A DNA stretch of 33,329 bases from Basidiobolus meristosporus CBS 931.73 (Eukaryota > Basidiobolomycota > Basidiobolomycetes > Basidiobolales > Basidiobolaceae). This document shows, piece after piece, positions 27,348-33,329 of the stretch. The notes beneath the pieces are model-generated. The model did not search any database, had not been told where the DNA came from, and was given only the letters and a program-made list of their open reading frames with translations. The stretch lies in the NCBI GenBank assembly GCA_002104905.1, contig MCFE01000822.1, positions 1-33,329 on the forward strand. The letters run 5' to 3'. The stretch's first letter is position 1; each line of letters opens with the position of its first letter. The position numbers and the translations under genes were made by a program.

Positions 27348-28349
27348 AGCCCAAGCTGGCCTATAAAAATCCTTGGCAGATCTTTTTCAGCAATATCTGA
27401 AGCAGCACACTCCCTTTATGATGGATTCAGCCTACATCATGTTCCCCTTATAGATGTTGTTGACATGTCAATCTTATCTCACTTACCACCACCTTTCCCA
27501 CTGAATAATGTCTTAAGCACTGAAGAGCCTTCATCTCTTATTAATTATCTACCAACTCCCCTCAGCCACACATTCTTATATCAAAGCTACAACAGTAGCA
27601 CTGGCTTCTTTGTTTCAGCTAAAATAAAGATCGCACTTGTTGGGAACTGTCTCCCACCTAATTCTAACCCTGTAACCTAAACCTTACCCAATGGGGCTAA
27701 TTTAGTTCTCACTATACAGCCTTACACTGGATATAATCAAGAAGATGGGGTTATTGATTGGGTATCTGCTAGTTCTCTTACTCTCCAATCCTGGACACTC
27801 AAACATCTCCTGTATTTAGCAGAAATGACAGAACCAATCAAAAGCTGCTTAGTGGTTGTTATGATGAAAAACTTGGGCAAAGTTTTTTGCAAAATCTGAG
27901 GTGAAGTTTTTTTCCAATAAGTGCTGCATGGTGTCTTAATGGCATCAATACCTCTTTGTCACAGGATTTAAATTTTGTGACAGCCTTTTGATTGATTCAT
28001 TACAATTATTTTTTGTAGGGCAAGCACAGGCAAGACTGCCTCTCTTCTTGTCAGACAATCCCTAATATCATTGATAGGGCGCCCTCTGAATATGTGCTCT
28101 CACACCACTTTGGCAGTCCTCTCTTCAGGCTGTTCTCTTTCAAAAAAGAGCTCCTCAGAAGATTACCAGTTGATCAAGGAATTTACCATTGCCCCAAATC
28201 ACCAACTTCTTCAGGAAATACTATCATGAGCAAGGAGTGTTACTCCTTTCTCCACTTGATTTTAGTATTGAGGATGTCTGAGATTCAAAGAAGTCCATTT
28301 TCATCTTGTAATCTTGCACCTTCCCAGATATCAGAGGTCTGACTTGGCT
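27348..28349 (+). other. Unrecognised host frames, perhaps gene remnants
   Basis: Open frames on the + strand at 27,315-27,680 (121 residues, starting inside solo LTR B) and 28,094-28,342 (82 residues) show no domain I recognise. Readable stretches continue past the first stop toward 27,870, as in a decayed gene. A TGTCACA/TGTGACA inverted pair lies at about 27,957-27,983. Confidence 0.25.
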
Positions 28350-28375
28350 TCTTTATTTAAAATTTTAAATAAAGA
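28350..28375. repeat. 26-bp perfect AT-rich palindrome
   Basis: The 26 bases are exactly self-complementary, centred on AAATTT, with TCTTTATTTAA as the outer left arm. It could mark the joined ends of a lost element or form a cruciform. It is isolated, with no matching copy noticed. Confidence 0.6.
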
Positions 28376-29221
28376 TCTCACCTTTTGATATTTGTCATCC
28401 CACTAAGTACATGGTTAGAATATTCACACTAGGTGCGATCTGGTGGGTTAACAGATACGGGTGGAGACCCATGACTTAGGGTACTTAACCCTCAAATAGC
28501 AAACCTCCCAGTCTAACTTCTTCTAGGCTTTGTTTGCGCATTGGCGTACACTTAGAGAAAGCTTAGGACTGCACTATGCGCCTGATAGTCTCAAAGAGCT
28601 AGCTGACTAAACTGAGGTAGCATGACACTAATCTTATGGTCGGCCACAGAGATTAACATGGCGTAAAATTATGAACATGCTTCGATGGTTTATACTCGTG
28701 CCAACCAGGTAGTTATCTAGTCGCTAATGGATGTTTTTGTTGAGCCTTATCCTGCATTTATGCATTCTTTCATTCGTTAAGCCTTGTATGGGATTATGAC
28801 TGAGCAAACGCAGGCAGTAATTGGAGTCCAGGCTCCACCCCCTTCCTCGCAAAGCTCTTTCTTTCTGTGATCTGGTTATGATCCACGTTCAGCAAGTACT
28901 TTGTTCTTTCACGCAGAACCCCGCTTGTGAAGCTTGCCGTGAGAGCAAATGATAAGGGCATGTTTGTCCCAAGGTCTGAGTCCATCCGAGGTTTCTACCC
29001 TGACGGCTATCGTGTTCAAAATATTGGCCCAGATACGTTTGTTGGAAAATGCCCTCATATATTGCTCGGATAGGCGTCCTCCATTTGAATCAAGTCAAGT
29101 GCAGTCTTCAGCTACTATCATTCGTGTCAAAATGAAAGTATTCTATGAGGCAGTTAGGAAAGGAACCTTCATGAGTTGTTTGCCGCAGTAAGTCTATGAA
29201 TCTTCACTACAACTAGCCCAA
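28376..29221. other. Host sequence without recognised genes
   Basis: Mixed composition, short frames only on both strands (for example 28,794-28,985 - and 28,949-29,191 +), with no recognisable domain, tRNA or rRNA. Confidence 0.35.
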
Positions 29222-29290
29222 GTAGAATAATTCTCGATATCTCCAGGTAGAATAATTCTCGATATCTCCAGGTAGAATAATTCTCGATAT
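29222..29290. repeat. 25-bp tandem repeat, 2.8 copies
   Basis: Units starting GTAGAATAATTCTCGATATC at 29,222, 29,247 and 29,272 are identical until the last is cut short. A small host microduplication, probably recent. Confidence 0.9.
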
Positions 29291-30198
29291 TTTTATCTTA
29301 TACTTAATTATAGATGAACTACGTGTGTCAATTAGGCTTCTTTTCAAATAGAATTCTCATATATTTGGTTATCAAAACGACATCTGCCATTGCCTACACA
29401 TCAATTAGAATATTCAAAATCAGCCATGAACTTCAAGACTTTCTTCCTGGCCACTCTCCTGACCATTCTCTGGGTCAGTTAAGCCTAAGCCGAATACTAA
29501 CTAAATGATATTCTTTATTGGGGGCCGACATAATGCGCCATTACTCCTGAATTCATCCTCGAACATTTACAAATATATGATCAATAACATCAGTACAACG
29601 ATACTAACGTAAAGTTCTCAGAAAGCTTCTCTCTTGCTCATTTACGACTAACAATCGATACTATGGACTGTACCATGTAAAATATCACTCAGGGTATTTC
29701 CACTTGTCTATTTCGATAGTTAGAGCCATATATAATATCGCGTAATCTGAGGTCTGTTGGGACTAGAATTAGCCCTAAGCGACCCAACCAAGTAGCTTCT
29801 AAGCCCATCTTTTCCAACACACTACTCAGGGCTATTTCTCCGAGAGCCAAGCAGAACAAGGCAAGCTGCCAAGTAGCATTTCTACAAGGTTTAGCTTTTG
29901 TACATTGAGCATATTATTATGATCGATGAATGCTCTAAGGAAATGCTCAATACATATAAGGTAATCATGTCTGACATCTCTCAAAATCTTGAAGAACAAA
30001 CAGTCGGCAATGAAGGCTTATCACGTCTATATTCAGAAATGAGCTACTAATTCAAGTATAATTAACTGGATTTTGTTTGCAATACCCCAATGCTTCTGTT
30101 TCCTAAATTGACTATATTCCTATCGGTCAATATTCTCAAATTTGTCACTTGGTTGAATTAAGCTTGGCTGAGAACTAATAAAAGCTGCCTCATCCTCC
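29291..30198. other. Host intergenic region upstream of the transporter gene
   Basis: No gene recognised. A 21-base block containing GTCTGACATCTC (29,960-29,980) recurs exactly at 33,232-33,252. Close to the transporter, ACTAATAAAAGC at about 30,173 and a C/T-rich stretch before the ATG resemble a fungal core promoter. Confidence 0.4.
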
Positions 30199-30231
30199 AT
30201 GCTGTTTCCTCAGAAATTCCCCACAACAACT

Positions 30232-31817
30232 ATGAGCGAAGAAAAACCCTTCGAAAAGTCTACCCAAGTGGAGCACATCGATGCTGCACAAGATGATCCT
30301 CCCAACTCCGATGACATCAAGCTACGCGTTGCTGGAAAGGTCCCCCTCGCGGCCTGGTTCATCATCATCACCGAGCTGTGCGAGCGCTTTGCCTTCTACG
30401 GTGCCTCCCTTCTGTTCCAACCCTACATGCTCAAGGTTCTTGGCTTCAACAAGAGCACTGCCACCGCCGTGAACAGAGGCTTCCAGTTTCTGGCCTATTG
30501 CACCACTATTCTTGGTGCCGTCGTTGCCGACCGCTACATCGGAAAGTTCAAGACCATCGTCATATTCTCCCTCTTCTACATGGTGGGCTTGGTGTTCCTG
30601 GCAGTCAGCTCCCTCCCAGCCTCTCTGGATGGAAGCTTCGGTGTGATCGGCTTCGTGATTGCTCTGTATGTCTTCATCTCCTTCGGCACCGGCGGCATCA
30701 AGTCCAATGTTTCCTCCTTTGCCGCTGAGCAGATCAAGGAAGGAATCTTCCCGACCAAGACCCCCGGCGTCTACACCGACTCACAACTCACTGTTGAGCG
30801 CATCTTCCGCTTCTTCTACTGGGCCATCAACTGTGGCGCCTTGCTGGGCCAGTTCATCTGTCCCATCGTTGCCAACGACTACGGATCCTATCCCCTGGCC
30901 TACTCACTGCCAGCGATCATGTTCGTGATTGGCCTCGTGATCTTCGTGTCCGCCAAAAAGCTGTACTATGTCAAGCCTCCATCCGGCACTGTCCTCTCGA
31001 AGACCTACTCCTGCATCAAGTATGCCCTGTCTCATCGCAAGGCCCCGTTGGACAATGCCAAGACCAATGGGCCCATTGAGCACTGGTTGGACTACGCCAA
31101 GGTGGATGGCTTTGAGTGGGACGATCAGTTCATCGAAGATCTCAAGAAAACCCTGCGCGCTTGCTTGGTCTTCCTGTTCTATCCCTTCTACTGGGCTCTG
31201 TACTACAACATGTCCGACAACTTCATCAACATGGGACTGACGATGCAAAGACCATCGTTCATCAGTGGGCCCGAGCAGCTGAACCTGGTCAACAGCCTTG
31301 TCCTGGTAATTGCCATCCCTATCTTTGACACGGCCATCTTCCCATTGCTGAGAAGAATGGGCTGCCGTCTTGGTCCCATCACACGCATCACCATCGGGTT
31401 CACAATTGCCACACTTGCCTTTGTCTATGTCACCGTTCTCCAAGCACAGGTCTACAAGACCGGCCCCTACTACAACTTCACCGATTTGAGTGGCCTGCCC
31501 GAGGGTGAGCAACCAGTCAACGACATCTCCATCTGGTGGCAAGTGATCCCGTTCATTGGAATCTCCATCTCCGAGATCTTCGCCTCAGTCACCGGCCTGG
31601 AGTTCGCCTTCCGACAAGCCGCCCCGAGCTCAAGTCGGTGGTGACCTCTCTTTTCCTGTTCACCAACTGTGGTGGCAGTCTGATTGGCCTGATCCTTGCA
31701 GTGTGGAGCAACGACCCCAACTTTGTGTACGTGTTCGGCATCCAAACCGGACTGATGGGAGTCATGACTGTCATCTTCTACTGGATCTTCCGCAAATTTG
31801 ATACCATTGAGTGTTGA
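30232..31817 (+). CDS. PTR2/POT family peptide transporter, one-base frame break near 3' end
   Basis: Proton-coupled di/tripeptide transporter of the fungal PTR2 type, in the plasma membrane. Visible marks: ELCERFAFYG (the ExxER proton-coupling motif and FYG), GGIKSNVSSFAAEQ, FFYWAINCGALLGQF (PTR signature), WALYYNMSDNFINMG and about twelve hydrophobic segments. The start is ATG 30,232 (MSEEKPF) or 30,199. The frame ends early at 31,644; the remaining family sequence (ELKSVVTSLFLFTNCGG onward, to TGA 31,815-31,817) follows in the frame one base back, so one base is missing near 31,620-31,640. Apart from this the gene is full length (about 530 residues), has no introns and is much richer in G and C than its surroundings. 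The break could be a sequencing error or a young null allele that truncates the last two helices. Confidence 0.92.
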
Positions 31818-33329
31818 TAGGAGGTGCCAGAAGGTATCTACCTGATTGTAAAATTAGTATACATAGGATGTAAAATAAAAGCAAAAGCAGTTCGTTTAAT
31901 CTTGAGTGATTTCTATCATAGTTTGATAGTGTTAATGTTGTCATTAAAAATTTCGCCATTGTGCTGGTAGTCTGTCAAGAATCGTATTCGTTGGAGTATC
32001 TGCTCACTAAATTTCTGTAGCAAGTAGCCATCAATCGCACTTCGTGCCAACATTGCCCTTCGAAATACTTGGAGCAATCATGTGTACCTATTGCTTTAGG
32101 ATGTTGCAAAATGAATACTGAATGCCAAATTTTCCAACTTTTTGATTTTTTGAGGATCAAAATTGAGTAAACGAAACATGTTGAGAAACTAAAAGCAGGT
32201 TCGCCGTCCATATTTGGATTCATGATTACTAGTGGTAAATAGGAAAATGCTGATCATATGCAATGCCAAAATAAAATGTCACGATGTCTGTATACGCAAC
32301 GTCTCTAGGATAAAGTAGTCCTTGCAATTAGAGTCGTATAAAAATGCGGATATTGATCTATAAACTAGATACACGAGCTGCAGAACCTGTGGATACTTCA
32401 AGTTTTTACTTCCATTCATGCTATTTCATGACTCTATGTTTGCGCAATATTGACGGTGAAATCTTGGCACATTGGCAGCAGCACTTGTGCATATAAAATA
32501 GCATGATATCAGCAATAGATTATTTTGAAGCTACTCAACTATTGTATCCAATAGAGGTGTTTTCGATCAGATTTGGCTATCATTACATGTAGCAATTTCA
32601 CTACTTATCCATTCTTTGTAGCAAAGCAGAAGAGATCCCTGATGGGTCAGCCAAGATAATGTACCATCACTTCAGAACTGTTTATCTTATGATCAATACT
32701 TGTGTACCATCTCATCTATGGCTGATAATCGATACTATGTAGTATTGAACTATATCTCGTACAATAGAATCCCTTATGATATACATTTAACATTCTGCTT
32801 GACTATAAGCACGATCTACTTTTTGATTCCTTGCACACTTTCAACTCAACTTGCAGCGCACAAACCCTCAGAAATATGATCTGTATTATTGGGATTAACG
32901 CAAGAAGTGTACTTCAGTTATGTATGGGAATGATTTCTTGCTGACAAGGAAGCATCAAATAAAGATGATCTACAACTTAATGAGATATGTGGTGTTTAGG
33001 GTTAGCCTTCTTTACTATTAATTGAATAACTTGGTTGGTAGTGCATACTAAATATGCTACTCAATTTGTAATAATGATATCCAAAACTATCTGAGAGCTG
33101 CTTGACGATAAAGGACGAACCCAATATCTGGAGCTGTCAGCATTGGACCGAATAGGAAATCACAAAATGACAATTTGTAGTGTTGGCTGTAATCTATCAC
33201 AATGGGTAAGAAAAACCCTGAGAACATATTTGGTAATCATGTCTGACATCTCCCTCAATCTTGATTCGATACCCTCAAATACTCTTCTCTTTACCATATC
33301 AAAACTGAGCTTCATTATTATTACTATTG
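31818..33329. other. Host sequence downstream of the transporter
   Basis: A possible polyadenylation signal AATAAA lies at about 31,873. The rest has no recognised gene. The 21-base block also found at 29,960 recurs at 33,232, followed by similar sequence, so the region beyond the window may start with a copy of the upstream flank of the transporter gene. Confidence 0.4.

Noticed and set aside
30904-31542. 212-residue frame on the - strand of the transporter gene
   Set aside because: Antisense shadow in a GC-rich gene; the PTR2 motifs are clearly on the + strand.

Overview
The window joins two kinds of DNA. Bases 1 to about 23,100 look like a segment of a nucleocytoplasmic large DNA virus (NCLDV, giant virus). 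It is AT-rich and has intron-free genes: a D6/D11-type SNF2 helicase (cut off by the window start), a family B DNA polymerase, a stand-alone HIRAN-domain protein, a MutS7-type mismatch-repair protein with an HNH tail, a zinc-motif repeat protein, a small membrane-anchored protein and a six-member family of paralogous membrane/coiled-coil proteins. From about 23,100 to the end the sequence is ordinary eukaryotic chromosome: two solo LTRs, a decayed antisense Ty1/copia fragment, small duplications and a GC-richer PTR2/POT peptide transporter gene of fungal type. The simplest reading is a fungal chromosome carrying an endogenous giant-virus element whose right edge lies near 23.1 kb and whose left edge is outside the window. 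Endogenous NCLDV elements are known from early-diverging fungi; the exact host and virus family cannot be fixed from this window.

Viral layout: helicase, polymerase, HIRAN and MutS genes run on the + strand (1 to 12,048). A repeat-filled convergent spacer (12,049 to 12,730) separates them from eight genes on the - strand (12,731 to 22,741). Between the polymerase and HIRAN genes lies a 2.6 kb array of about 25 degenerate units of about 108 bp, each with a pair of 9-bp inverted arms; in the last three units both arms carry the same compensating change. The - strand block is dominated by six paralogues of an unrecognised family: membrane segments around an invariant ATCW/KIKRRK/WYD core, then a coiled coil of variable length and a near-invariant C-terminal IKHLS-DEL-EF motif. 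Four of the six, plus the HIRAN gene, share a motif ATACGAAAA placed 12 to 14 bases before the start codon, a likely virus-specific promoter element.

State of the insert: most viral frames are open and long, but two genes carry simple lesions. MutS7 needs a +1 frame change near 10,540-10,562, and paralogue 2 has a TGA in place of the invariant Trp and a diverged C-terminus. The spacers are filled with a few families of short repeats that tend to be oriented with the neighbouring genes. Together this suggests a fairly recent insertion, or one only lightly decayed, in contrast to the heavily decayed transposon remains on the host side.

Host side: the peptide transporter is nearly full length but has a one-base frame break near its 3' end. 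The rest of the 10 kb is gene-poor and transposon-derived or unrecognised.
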